Assembly (NCBI GenBank): GCA_017428635.1
Contig: JAFRQK010000078.1
Coordinates: 1-33,068, forward strand
Direction of reading: 5' to 3'
From: Clostridia bacterium
GTDB taxonomy: Bacteria > Bacillota > Clostridia > Oscillospirales > CAG-272
DNA length: 33,068 bases
Shown: positions 1-8,000 of the stretch, in pieces
Layout: every line of letters starts with the position of its first letter
Position numbering within the stretch: position 1 is the stretch's first letter
Program-made: the position numbers and the translations under genes
Notes under the pieces: model-generated
Seen by the model: only the letters and a program-made list of their open reading frames with translations
Databases searched by the model: none
What the model was told of the DNA's origin: nothing

Positions 1-98
1 CGTATACCAATTACCTTGATACACTTCGTCTTGTTGTTCAATTTTCAATGAGCGGCGCTGCGCCGAGAGGAGATCACCCCTCAAGGGGCAGCCTAACT
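1..98 (-). other. Leftward transcribed leader, possibly of an rRNA operon
   Basis: Downstream of the leftward promoter at 99-128 there is no open frame. On the minus strand the leader contains a CCCCTTGAGGGG palindrome, a second palindrome (CGGCGCAGCGCCG) and then ATTGAAAATTGAACAAC, which resembles the boxA-like TTTGAAAA-type sequence in Firmicutes rRNA leaders. This suggests the window begins just upstream of an rRNA operon read leftward. The 16S gene itself is not visible, so this is inference. A tRNA cluster or other stable RNA is an alternative. Confidence 0.4.
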
Positions 99-128
99 AT
101 AATATCACAGCGATATATCGGTTGTCAA
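99..128 (-). promoter_or_regulatory. Sigma-A promoter reading out of the left edge
   Basis: On the minus strand, TTGACA (123-128) and TATTAT (99-104) are separated by 18 bases. The strong -35 and lack of a following coding frame fit a stable-RNA promoter. It points away from the glycosyltransferase gene, whose terminator lies just to the right. Confidence 0.6.
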
Positions 129-179
129 TACCTTTTTTTCGATTTTTTAAAAAATTTTTTCGGGATTTTTCGCAAAAAG

Positions 180-201
180 AAAAAAGCCGTTTTTTACGGC
201 T
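180..201 (-). terminator. Terminator of the murJ-glycosyltransferase operon
   Basis: On the minus strand AGCCGT (196-201), a short A-rich loop and ACGGCT (185-190) are followed by a run of T. The stop codon of the glycosyltransferase (194-196) lies inside the hairpin. Confidence 0.7.
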
Positions 202-1333
202 CTTTTCCTATTCGTTTTGCTTCTTCAATGTAGATCTTTTCCATCTGCTCCGTCATGGAGCGGGCGGTGAACTTTTCGGAGTAGATCCTGTTCGCGCCCT
301 CACGCAATTCTCTCATCAAGCCGGGATCGGACGCCGCTTTCAGTATCTTCTCCGCCATGGCTTCCGCGTCTCTGGGCGGAACGGTGAGCCCGTTGACGCC
401 GTCCTCTATCACGTACGGGTTGCCTCCGAACGTGGTGACGAGCGCGGGAAGACCGATGCTCATCCCCTCGCAGAGCGATATCGAAGTCGCCTCCGTGCCG
501 TACGAGCAGTTGAGCTGGAGATCCATTATGAAGTAGTAGGGTGCGACGTCCTTGACGAGCCCCGTGAAAACGACGTTCGAAAGGCCCTCGTCGCGAACTC
601 TGTTTTTGAGCGTTTCCTCTTCGGACCCCGTTCCCATGATGACGAACCTGATCCTGTCGCCTGCCTCGGCGCCGGCGATCTTCTTCGCCGCGTCGAGCAG
701 ATACGCGTGGCCCTTGTACGGCTCGAGACGCGCGGAGATGCCGCAGACGAAATCGCCGGTCCTGATACCGAGCGACTCGCGCAGCGCCGCCTTTTCGTCT
801 TCCGTCACTTCGCGGAGGGGCGAGACGCCGTTCATTATGACGGTGATCTTCTTTTCGCTGACGCCGGTGTCGGTCAGGTTCTCCGCCGCGGAGTACGCGA
901 CGGCGATGATCCGGGTCGCCAGACGGTTGTTTACGAATCCGTTTATCTGTTTGCCGGGGAAAGATGTGAGTTTCTTCGGCATATCGAACGTGCAGTGGCG
1001 CGTGTAGATGCGGCTCTTGACGCCGGACGTGTACGCCGCGATGCGCGCCGACAGGGACGAGTGGGTGTGAACGACGTCGGGACGCTCTTGCCGGAAGATC
1101 TTCCGGTACTCGGCGACCGCGCCGCGGTCGAACGACTTGTCCCCGCCGTGTTCGGTCAGGATGACCGGCACGCCTTCCGCCTCGACGAGGGAGAGAAGCT
1201 CCGCGCCGCGCGGCAAAAGAACGGTGACGTCGAAGAGGTCCCGTCTGTAGCTTTTCAGAAACTGAATGAGCACGCGTCCCGCGCCGCCGATGTTCGTATC
1301 GGTCAGCACGTGGAATATTTTTATCTTACTCAT
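194..1333 (-). CDS. Family 4 glycosyltransferase
   Basis: This 379-residue cytoplasmic or membrane-peripheral GT-B enzyme would transfer a sugar from a nucleotide sugar to a lipid or saccharide acceptor; donor and acceptor cannot be read from sequence. The N-terminal half opens with the glycine-rich acceptor loop (TNIGGAGRVL) and has the VVHTHSS strand. The C-terminal half has the donor-binding block GISARLEPYKGH and the EX7E motif in EATSISLCEG, followed by GLPALVT, typical of GT4. Length is normal. Its ATG overlaps the 3' end of the murJ-type gene by 8 bases, so the two are translationally coupled. With a flippase as partner, a role in envelope polysaccharide or glycolipid synthesis is likely, but this is inference from context. 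Confidence 0.88.
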   Translation of the reverse strand: MSKIKIFHVLTDTNIGGAGRVLIQFLKSYRRDLFDVTVLLPRGAELLSLVEAEGVPVILTEHGGDKSFDRGAVAEYRKIFRQERPDVVHTHSSLSARIAAYTSGVKSRIYTRHCTFDMPKKLTSFPGKQINGFVNNRLATRIIAVAYSAAENLTDTGVSEKKITVIMNGVSPLREVTEDEKAALRESLGIRTGDFVCGISARLEPYKGHAYLLDAAKKIAGAEAGDRIRFVIMGTGSEEETLKNRVRDEGLSNVVFTGLVKDVAPYYFIMDLQLNCSYGTEATSISLCEGMSIGLPALVTTFGGNPYVIEDGVNGLTVPPRDAEAMAEKILKAASDPGLMRELREGANRIYSEKFTARSMTEQMEKIYIEEAKRIGKEP

Positions 1334-2915
1334 CTTCTCCCTCTTTTTCTTCCGCCCGTTCTTCTGTTTCCTCTTCGGGAGCGGCCTTCTTTTTACGGAG
1401 CGCCTTCAGGACGGTCCGCGGCTCTTCGGAGAAGAACAGAAGACTGACGAGTACGAATATGACGGCTCCGCCGCCCGCACCCGCGGCGAGCGTGGGGATA
1501 CTGCCCCATCCGCGGGAGGTTATGAACAGAAGATACGGTATCATCGCCGCAGCCGCGGCGGCAGATTTCAGCATATCGAAAATATCGCGCCACGGAAAAA
1601 CGCAGATCCTGTGCTTGCCGGCGAATATGAGGTTGATCGCAAGGTTGACGACCGTTGCGATCCCGGAGACGAGAGCGATCCCTCCGACGCCGAGATAAGG
1701 ACGGAGCACGGTGATGACGACGACGTTGACCGTCATCGAGATCAGGGACGAAACCATCGGCGCCTTCGGACGGTTCGCGGCGAACAGACTTTTAACGATG
1801 ACTTCGTTTATCGCCATGAACACCATGCCGATACAGTACGCGGCGAGCGCTTCGGACGTCAGGCCGGTGTCGGACGCGGTGAACTCGCCGCGCTGATAGA
1901 TGACTGCGATGAACGGCTTAGCCAGAAGCGCAACGCCGACCGCGATCGGCGCGATTATGTAGCTGAGCGCTTTGCTGGACGTTCGGATGAGGCGCGTCGT
2001 CTCCTCCCTGTCGCCGCTCGCCTCCGCTCTCGACATATACGGAAACAGAAGGTTCGTGGCGACGAACGAGAACACGCCGACGATTATGATGTAAAGACGG
2101 TTCGCGTAATCGAGCGCAGTGATCGCGCGGCCGTCGTTGAGCGACGACGCCACGCGGCTGTTTATGACGGCGCAGATCGGGGTCGTCCACGTTCCGATAA
2201 GGATCGGAACGGCGTTTTTGAGCGATCTTTTGAGAGACTCGTCGAATTTCGGCAGACACGGTCGGTACCTGTATCCGAACTTATGAAGCTTCGGCGCCTG
2301 AATCAACGCCTGCGCCGCCCAGCCGATGACCATCGCGACGGAGAGCCCGACGATGCCGAAGAATCTGTTCACCGTGAACAGATACCCGACCATGATGACG
2401 TTTGAGACGAGGCTGATCAGCGCGGGAATGTTGTACTCGCCCATCGACTGCAGGATCCCGACGAACGAGAACGCGAGCCCGGTGAAAATTATCATCGGGA
2501 ACATTATCCGCGACAGGTTCGCGGCGAGCGCCGCGGTCTCGGCGTCGATGTCGGGCGCCAGAAGGTTGACGAGCGGCCCGGCGAGGGCGATCCCGAGCGC
2601 GGCGATCACCGCCGTCGCGATCAGAATAAAGTTGACGTAGGAATTGGCGAACTTGAACGCTTCCTGCTTGCCCTTCTTGACGAGGATCGAGTTGAACACC
2701 GGTATGAACGCCGCCGTTACGACGCCGCCGATGACGAAATCAAATATATAGGTGGGAAGACGGGACGCCGTGACGTAAGCGACCGATTCCATATTCGTCC
2801 CGTAGCTGCGAGCCACGAGAACGTCGCGCAGCAGACCGAGCAGTTTCGACACGACCGTTATGACGCTCATTACGGCGGCGTATCCGAGCAGACCCGGTTT
2901 TTTCTTTTCGCTCAT
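1326..2915 (-). CDS. murJ: MurJ/MviN-type lipid II flippase
   Basis: A 529-residue polytopic membrane protein of the MATE-like MOP superfamily that flips undecaprenyl-linked precursors, lipid II in the case of MurJ. It starts with the family pattern SVITVVSKLLGLLRDVLVA and shows about 14 hydrophobic segments, including FDFVIGGVVTAAFIPVF and the GIVGLSVAMVIGWAAQ block, ending in a charged Glu/Lys tail. A longer reading from 2990 is rejected because that start lies upstream of the promoter at 2952-2980. ATG 2915 has AAGGAG a suitable distance upstream. It is first in an operon with a GT4 glycosyltransferase, so a polysaccharide flippase of the same superfamily remains possible; the murJ symbol is the best family match and not proof of substrate. 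Confidence 0.85.
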   Translation of the reverse strand: MSEKKKPGLLGYAAVMSVITVVSKLLGLLRDVLVARSYGTNMESVAYVTASRLPTYIFDFVIGGVVTAAFIPVFNSILVKKGKQEAFKFANSYVNFILIATAVIAALGIALAGPLVNLLAPDIDAETAALAANLSRIMFPMIIFTGLAFSFVGILQSMGEYNIPALISLVSNVIMVGYLFTVNRFFGIVGLSVAMVIGWAAQALIQAPKLHKFGYRYRPCLPKFDESLKRSLKNAVPILIGTWTTPICAVINSRVASSLNDGRAITALDYANRLYIIIVGVFSFVATNLLFPYMSRAEASGDREETTRLIRTSSKALSYIIAPIAVGVALLAKPFIAVIYQRGEFTASDTGLTSEALAAYCIGMVFMAINEVIVKSLFAANRPKAPMVSSLISMTVNVVVITVLRPYLGVGGIALVSGIATVVNLAINLIFAGKHRICVFPWRDIFDMLKSAAAAAAMIPYLLFITSRGWGSIPTLAAGAGGGAVIFVLVSLLFFSEEPRTVLKALRKKKAAPEEETEERAEEKEGEDE

Positions 2916-2951
2916 TGCGTCCGTCTCCTTTCCCTCTTCATTGCGTCCATT

Positions 2952-2980
2952 AGAATAACACAAAAACGCTTTTCTGTCAA
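2952..2980 (-). promoter_or_regulatory. Sigma-A promoter of the murJ operon
   Basis: On the minus strand TTGACA (2975-2980) and TATTCT (2952-2957) are 17 bases apart, about 35 bases upstream of the chosen start at 2915. Confidence 0.75.
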
Positions 2981-2988
2981 TGCGTACC

Positions 2989-3074
2989 ATGCGTCCGAAG
3001 GACGCAATTCACGGCTGCGAAGCGGCCGATTCATGATCGCAAAGCGATCAATTCATGCGGCGAAGCCGCAATTC
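2989..3074. repeat. Four tandem short palindromes with GAA/AAA triloops
   Basis: Four units of 22, 22, 22 and 20 bases (starting 2989, 3011, 3033, 3055) each consist of A, a 6-7 bp stem, a GAA or AAA triloop, the complementary stem arm and the linker ATTC. Stem sequences differ between units (TGCGTCC, CGGCTGC, TGATCGC, TGCGGC) but each remains self-complementary, with a single G-T pair in unit 2. The array sits between the divergent murJ and DUF421 genes. The same unit in reverse orientation occurs at 29983-30056. Confidence 0.85.
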
Positions 3075-3143
3075 ATCTATGCTTATTAAAGTTCAAACGG
3101 GATACAATAATCAGAGCGAAACGTCAAACCGGGGGTGGTTTCT

Positions 3144-3869
3144 TTGGTAACCGTGTTTCTCAGGACCGTTTTCATCTTTTTCGTCCTCATAGTTTCAATG
3201 CGGATAATGGGCAAGCGTCAGGTCGGGGAACTTCAGATCTCCGAACTCGTCGTGACGTTCATGCTGTCGGAACTCGCCGTGCTTCCCATCGCCGACCGCG
3301 CCGTCCCCGTCTCGCACGCGCTCGTCCCGATCCTCACGCTCCTCTCCGCAGAGGTAATCCTCTCGTTTCTCGAGACGAAGTCGAACAAACTCAAAAAGCT
3401 GCTCGGAGGGGAACCCGCTACTCTGATCCGCCGGGGCAAACTCGACGCGGACGAGCTGGCTCGTCACCGCATCGAGCTCGAGGAACTGCTCGCCGAGATG
3501 CGTCTGTGCGGCGTTTTCGATATCGCCGACGCGGAGTACGCGATCCTCGAGGAGAACGGGCGGATCTCCGTCAAGCCGAAAGCGGATAAAGTCCCCGCGA
3601 CGGCGGCAGACGCGGGGATCGCGGTCGCCGAGCGCGGCGTCGCCCGCGCTCTGATCGTCGACGGAGAACTGAACGAAAAAACGCTCCGCGCCTCCGGGTT
3701 CGGGAATGAAGCGATCGGGGACGCGATAGCGGAAAGCGGGACCGTACAAAAATCGGTCTTTCTGATGACGGCGGACGACGGCGGAAACTACACAGTATAT
3801 ATAAAGGAAGAAGACGGGTCGGTCAGCTCGTCTGCCGGACGGCTCAAACCGGGAGGATGCGATATATAA
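3144..3869 (+). CDS. DUF421 (YetF-type) membrane protein
   Basis: A roughly 241-residue protein of the DUF421/YetF family, function unknown. Three N-terminal membrane segments are visible (TVFLRTVFIFFVLIVSM, the LVVTFMLSELAVLPIA region and HALVPILTLLSAEVILSFL) with the family signature MRIMGKRQVGELQ. They are followed by a cytoplasmic alpha/beta domain with the family's LIRRGKLD and ELLAEMRLCGVFDI blocks. TTG at 3144 is preferred over GTG at 3135 because GGGGGTG lies 6 bases upstream of it and the resulting N terminus aligns with the family start. The gene is followed without a gap by a DUF4363 gene, a common pairing in Clostridia. The C-terminal tail after about residue 200 is low in family signal. 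Confidence 0.85.
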   Translation: MVTVFLRTVFIFFVLIVSMRIMGKRQVGELQISELVVTFMLSELAVLPIADRAVPVSHALVPILTLLSAEVILSFLETKSNKLKKLLGGEPATLIRRGKLDADELARHRIELEELLAEMRLCGVFDIADAEYAILEENGRISVKPKADKVPATAADAGIAVAERGVARALIVDGELNEKTLRASGFGNEAIGDAIAESGTVQKSVFLMTADDGGNYTVYIKEEDGSVSSSAGRLKPGGCDI

Positions 3870-4235
3870 ATGAAAGCGTTCATAGCGTCGCTCGCGGTCT
3901 TTCTCGCCGTCGCCGCGGCGGTGACTGCCTCAGCCGTCTTTGCAAACAAAGCGGCGGGTGAGCTGCTCGACCTGATCGGATCGCTGCCCGAGGAACCGGA
4001 AGGAGCCGTCGCCTCGATCGGAGCGGTCCGCGAGAAATGGAACGGGATGAAAGGCCCGCTCGCGCTGTTCGTCAGCCGCGCGGAAACGGACAGGACGGAC
4101 GCCGCGCTCTCTGCCGTTCTCGCCGCGGCGAAGTCGGGCGACAGGGGAGGATACGCCGTCGCTCTGTCCGCCCTTTACGACGCCGTTCTTTCCCTTAGAC
4201 GCGGCGCTGGAGCGCCTTTTGTACCGCGTGAATGA
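3870..4235 (+). CDS. DUF4363-like small secreted or membrane-anchored protein
   Basis: A 121-residue protein with one N-terminal hydrophobic segment (residues 2-25, AFIASLAVFLAVAAAVTASA) and a helical remainder containing the EKWNGMKGPLALFV core typical of DUF4363. Its start codon directly follows the stop of the DUF421 gene, so the two are co-translated; the pair recurs in Clostridia. Function is unknown. It is presumably anchored in the membrane with the helical part outside. A GGCGC-TGGA-GCGCC-TTTT hairpin (4203-4220) overlaps the last codons and may end transcription here. Confidence 0.7.
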   Translation: MKAFIASLAVFLAVAAAVTASAVFANKAAGELLDLIGSLPEEPEGAVASIGAVREKWNGMKGPLALFVSRAETDRTDAALSAVLAAAKSGDRGGYAVALSALYDAVLSLRRGAGAPFVPRE

Positions 4236-4284
4236 TCATCCTTTGAAAATTAACGCTCCTGTCAAATATTTCGGCGGTTTTTTC

Positions 4285-4313
4285 TTGCGTCTGCGGGACG
4301 GATGTGGTAGAAT
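4285..4313 (+). promoter_or_regulatory. Sigma-A promoter of the oxidoreductase gene
   Basis: TTGCGT (4285-4290), a 17-base spacer and TAGAAT (4308-4313), with an extended -10 TG at 4305. The coding start is at 4349. Confidence 0.65.
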
Positions 4314-4348
4314 TATTCCGTAATTTATCGACCCCGGAGGTATATATT

Positions 4349-5638
4349 ATGGAAAACAAACTGAAGATCGCCGTGATCGGTCTCGGCTCCCGAGGCAATT
4401 CGTACGCGGAGAGCGCCGCGCTTCTGCCGGACGACTGTGAGATCGTCGCGTGCGCGGATATTCTTCCCGACAGAGTTAAAAGATTCGGAGACAAATACGG
4501 CGTCGCCGAGGATATGAGATTCTCGTCCGGCGAAGAACTGCTCGAGCATGAAAAACTCGCCGACGTCGCGTTCATCTGCACGATGGACCGGCTCCACTAC
4601 GGCCACGCCATGGCGGCGCTGAACCGCGGATACCATCTTCTTCTCGAAAAGCCGGTCTCTCCGGTCCTTTCCGAGTGCATCGAGATCGCAGATCTCGCCG
4701 CAAAAAAGGGGCTCGAGGTCATCGTATGCCACGTTCTCAGATATACCAACTTCTACCGCAAACTCAAAGAACTCATCGACTCGGGCATCATCGGAGATAT
4801 CGTCTGCATCGAGGCGTACGAGCGCGTCGTCTACTGGCATCAGGCGCACTCTTTCGTCAGAGGCAACTGGAGCAACGCGGAGAGATCTTCGCCTATGATC
4901 CTCCAGAAGTGCTGCCACGACATGGATATCCTCTACTGGCTCGTCGGAAAGAAGAGCGTCGCCGTCTCGTCGTTCGGATCGCTCTCGCACTTCAAGGCGT
5001 CCGAAGCGCCGGAGGGAGCGACGGAAAGATGCGACGAGGGATGCCCGCATTATCATACGTGTCCGTACAGCGTCGATAAGAACTACCTCGAATGGGGACG
5101 CCGCGGCGTCTTCACCTGGCCGATCGACGTCGTCAGCCAGGTGCCGACGATGGAGGCGCTCGAAGAGGCGCTCCGCACCGGTCCCTACGGGAGATGCGTC
5201 TATCATTGCGACAACGACGTCGTAGACCATCAGGTCGTCAACGTGCTCTTCGAGGACGGGATCACCGCGAACTTCAATATGTGTCCGTTCACCGCCGAGG
5301 GCGGCAGAAAGATCGTCGTCATGGGTACGAAGGGCGACTTCGAGGGATTTGTCGACGACAGCAAGATCATATTCTCGCCCTTCATCGACCGTTTCTCCGA
5401 TCACAGCGTAACGTACATGACCGAGGGCGTCGAGGATAACTTCGGCCACGGCGGCGGCGACTACGCGATCGTCCGCGATCTGATCGCGCTTCTCACCGGC
5501 AAGTACGACGTCGGTTATTCGCTCACGCGCGTCGGCGACTCGATCGAGAGCCACGTGATCGCTCTGGCGGCGGAAGAGTCCCGTCTCGCGGGCGGCAAAC
5601 TCGTCAGATCCGAGGATTACATAAAAGAAAACAGCTGA
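4349..5638 (+). CDS. Gfo/Idh/MocA family NAD(P)-dependent oxidoreductase
   Basis: A 429-residue cytoplasmic sugar or inositol-type dehydrogenase. The N-terminal Rossmann fold has the GLGSRG dinucleotide loop (residues 11-16), and the family EKP motif is at 100-102, whose lysine is catalytic. The conserved CCHDMDIL block contains the probable catalytic histidine at about 190. A Cys/His-rich insert (residues 228-238, RCDEGCPHYHTCPYS) is seen in a recognisable subgroup and may be structural. ATG 4349 has GGAGG about 8 bases upstream; the upstream in-frame start at 4304 falls inside the promoter. The substrate is unknown. Although it directly precedes the proline genes by 34 bases, nothing suggests a role in proline synthesis. 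Confidence 0.88.
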   Translation: MENKLKIAVIGLGSRGNSYAESAALLPDDCEIVACADILPDRVKRFGDKYGVAEDMRFSSGEELLEHEKLADVAFICTMDRLHYGHAMAALNRGYHLLLEKPVSPVLSECIEIADLAAKKGLEVIVCHVLRYTNFYRKLKELIDSGIIGDIVCIEAYERVVYWHQAHSFVRGNWSNAERSSPMILQKCCHDMDILYWLVGKKSVAVSSFGSLSHFKASEAPEGATERCDEGCPHYHTCPYSVDKNYLEWGRRGVFTWPIDVVSQVPTMEALEEALRTGPYGRCVYHCDNDVVDHQVVNVLFEDGITANFNMCPFTAEGGRKIVVMGTKGDFEGFVDDSKIIFSPFIDRFSDHSVTYMTEGVEDNFGHGGGDYAIVRDLIALLTGKYDVGYSLTRVGDSIESHVIALAAEESRLAGGKLVRSEDYIKENS

Positions 5639-5672
5639 TATATCATCATAAACGGAAGGAGGCGCGATCCCC

Positions 5673-6740
5673 GTGAAAAAACTCATAATCGTCAAGGCAG
5701 GGACCACGTCTCTGACCGGTCCGTCGGGCGACATCGACAGAGAGAAGATAAAAGAGATCGTCCGTCAGCTCTCCGCGCTGAAGAAGGAGGGCCATCCCGT
5801 CGCGCTCGTATCGTCCGGCGCCATCGCCGCCGGGTTTCGCGCGCTCGGTTACCCGAAACGGCCCGCCGACCTCGCGGGCAAACAGGCGTCCGCCGCCGTC
5901 GGACAGGGGCTCCTCATGGAGGAGTACACCCGTTTCTTCGGGCAGGCGGGATACGTCACCGCGCAGCTTCTTCTGACCGCGGAGGACTTCACCGACCACA
6001 GACGGTATAAAAACGCTTTTTCCGCCGCGGAGATGCTGCTGTCGCGCGGCGCGATACCGATAATAAACGAAAACGACACCGTGTCGATCGACGAGATCAA
6101 ACTCGGCGACAACGACACGCTCGCCGCAAGGTTTGCGGCGATGATGCACGCGGACCTGCTCGTCCTCCTAACCGACGTCGACGGCCTTTACACGAAAGAC
6201 CCGTCGCGATACCCCGACGCCGAACTCATCCCCGTCGTCGAGACGGTGGACGAGACGACGGAGGCGCTCGCGGGCGGAGCGGGAAGCTCCGTCGGAACGG
6301 GCGGTATGGCGACGAAAGTGCGCGGCGCGAAACTCGCCACGCGCGCGGGAGTTCCCGTTTTCGTCTGCTCCTCGAAAGAGCCGGACGCCGTGATCCGCGC
6401 GGTAAAGGGCGAGGCGAAAGGCACGCTTTTCAAAGCGGACGAAAAACTCCGTACGAAAACGCAATGGCTGGCGTTTTACGCGCCCGCCGCCGGCGCGCTG
6501 ACGATCGACGGAGGAGCCGAACGCGCGATCACGGGCGGTACGGGAAGTCTTCTTCTCCCCGGCGTCGTCTCGGTCGACGGCGATTTTTCAAAGGGAGAAG
6601 CCGTCGAGATCCTGAACGCCGACGGCGAAAAGATAGGACGCGGGCTCGCATATTCGGACAGCGAAACGATGAGATCGGGCGAGGGCGGGATCGCCGTCCA
6701 CCGCGACGAACTCTTCGTTATCCGCAGAGAGGAACGATAA
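5673..6740 (+). CDS. proB: Glutamate 5-kinase
   Basis: A 355-residue enzyme that phosphorylates L-glutamate with ATP to gamma-glutamyl phosphate, the first step of proline synthesis. An amino-acid-kinase domain (about residues 1-250) carries VKAGTTSLTG at the phosphate-binding start, the VSSGAIAAGF block, IPIINENDTVS and LLTDVDGLYTKDP. A C-terminal PUA domain (about 265-350) matches the long bacterial form. The start is GTG with GGAAGGAGG upstream. It is followed directly by proA at 6741 and then proC, so the three pathway enzymes form one operon. Regulation by proline feedback is usual for the family, but the sequence gives no independent evidence for it. Confidence 0.95.
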   Translation: MKKLIIVKAGTTSLTGPSGDIDREKIKEIVRQLSALKKEGHPVALVSSGAIAAGFRALGYPKRPADLAGKQASAAVGQGLLMEEYTRFFGQAGYVTAQLLLTAEDFTDHRRYKNAFSAAEMLLSRGAIPIINENDTVSIDEIKLGDNDTLAARFAAMMHADLLVLLTDVDGLYTKDPSRYPDAELIPVVETVDETTEALAGGAGSSVGTGGMATKVRGAKLATRAGVPVFVCSSKEPDAVIRAVKGEAKGTLFKADEKLRTKTQWLAFYAPAAGALTIDGGAERAITGGTGSLLLPGVVSVDGDFSKGEAVEILNADGEKIGRGLAYSDSETMRSGEGGIAVHRDELFVIRREER

Positions 6741-7988
6741 ATGGAATACGTATCCGTAAAAGCAGCCGCTCTCGCGGCGAAAGAAGCCGAGGCGGCGCTC
6801 TGTATCGCAAGTACCGAGAAAAAAAACGCGGCGCTTGAGGCGATAGCCCGCGCGCTCTGTGCAAACCGCGCCGCGATCCTTGAGGCGAACCGTGAGGACG
6901 TCGACCGCGAGAGAGCGGGCGGCATGAGCGAAGCGCTTATCGACAGACTGACGCTGACCGATCGCCGGATCGACGGCATGGCGGAAGGCGTGCGGCAGGT
7001 CGCCGCGCTCCCCGACCCCGTGGGCGAGACGGTCGAAGAGTTCGAGCGCCCGAACGGTCTTTTGATCAAAAAAGTCAAAGTCCCGCTCGGAGTGATCGGG
7101 ATGATTTACGAGGCGCGCCCGAACGTAACGGTCGACGCCGCCGCGCTGACGCTCAAATCGGGCAACTGCGTTCTGCTCCGCGGCAGCCGAAGCGCGCGCC
7201 GCTCAAACGAAGCGCTGACCGAGATAATCAGAGGTGCGCTTGCGGGAACGGCGATCCCCGAGGACGCCGTGATCCTTCTTCCGTCCGACAGCCACGACAG
7301 CGTCGAGCAGCTTATGGGTCTGCGCTCGCTCGTCGATCTCATCATACCGAGAGGCGGCGCTGGACTGATAAAGAGCGTCGCAGAGAACTCGCGCGTCCCC
7401 GTTCTGGAGACGGGCGTCGGCAACTGCCACGTTTACGTCGACCGCGACGCGGACGGCGATATAGCCGAAAAAGTGTGCGTGAACGCGAAGATCTCGCGTC
7501 CCTCCGTCTGCAACGCCGCGGAATCGTTTCTGTTCCACAGAGACAGACCCGACCTTCTCGTCCGCGTCTGCACGGCGCTGCGCGACGCGGGGGTCACGCT
7601 CCGCGGATGTCCCGAGACGGTCGCGCTGTTCACCGACGCGATCCCCGCGACGGAGGACGACTACGGCCGCGAATATCTGTCCCTCGACGCCTCCGTCAAA
7701 GTCGTATCCGACGTCGGCGAGGCGATAGAGCATATCAGAAAATACGGCACGGGTCACACCGAGGCGATAATCACGGAAAACGACGGGGCGGCTCTCCGCT
7801 TCGAGCGCGAAGTCGACGCCTCGTGCGTCAACAGGAACGCCTCGACCCGTTTCACGGACGGCGGTGAATTCGGATTCGGCGCGGAGATCGGCATTTCGAC
7901 GCAGAAACTCCACGCGAGAGGTCCCGTAGGGCTCCGCGAACTCACCTCGTATAAGTACGTAGTGACCGGAAACGGTCAGATAAGATAG
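6741..7988 (+). CDS. proA: Gamma-glutamyl phosphate reductase
   Basis: A 415-residue aldehyde-dehydrogenase-superfamily enzyme that reduces gamma-glutamyl phosphate with NADPH to glutamate semialdehyde, the second step of proline synthesis. Visible are GVIGMIYEARPNVTVDAA (118-135), the family IPRGG and ETGVGNCHVYVD blocks, and the catalytic cysteine at about residue 257 in RPSVCNAAESFLFH. The C terminus has the family DASCVNRNASTRFTDGGEFGFGAE-type block, shown here in part. Length is normal. The ATG lies directly after the proB stop, and proC follows 12 bases downstream. Confidence 0.95.
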   Translation: MEYVSVKAAALAAKEAEAALCIASTEKKNAALEAIARALCANRAAILEANREDVDRERAGGMSEALIDRLTLTDRRIDGMAEGVRQVAALPDPVGETVEEFERPNGLLIKKVKVPLGVIGMIYEARPNVTVDAAALTLKSGNCVLLRGSRSARRSNEALTEIIRGALAGTAIPEDAVILLPSDSHDSVEQLMGLRSLVDLIIPRGGAGLIKSVAENSRVPVLETGVGNCHVYVDRDADGDIAEKVCVNAKISRPSVCNAAESFLFHRDRPDLLVRVCTALRDAGVTLRGCPETVALFTDAIPATEDDYGREYLSLDASVKVVSDVGEAIEHIRKYGTGHTEAIITENDGAALRFEREVDASCVNRNASTRFTDGGEFGFGAEIGISTQKLHARGPVGLRELTSYKYVVTGNGQIR

Positions 7989-8000
7989 GAAGGCAGCGCT

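Noticed and set aside
122-1447. Plus-strand 441-codon frame over the glycosyltransferase gene
   Set aside because: Arg-rich translation without family motifs, no ribosome site, opposite to a clear GT4 gene with terminator and operon partner.
2916-2990. Upstream in-frame start of the murJ-type gene
   Set aside because: The segment contains the -35 and -10 of a 17-spaced sigma-A promoter, so it cannot be translated from that transcript.
2989-3074. CRISPR-like reading of the palindrome array
   Set aside because: There is no constant repeat with variable spacers; the variable part is itself the palindrome stem, units are only 20-22 bases and no cas genes are present.
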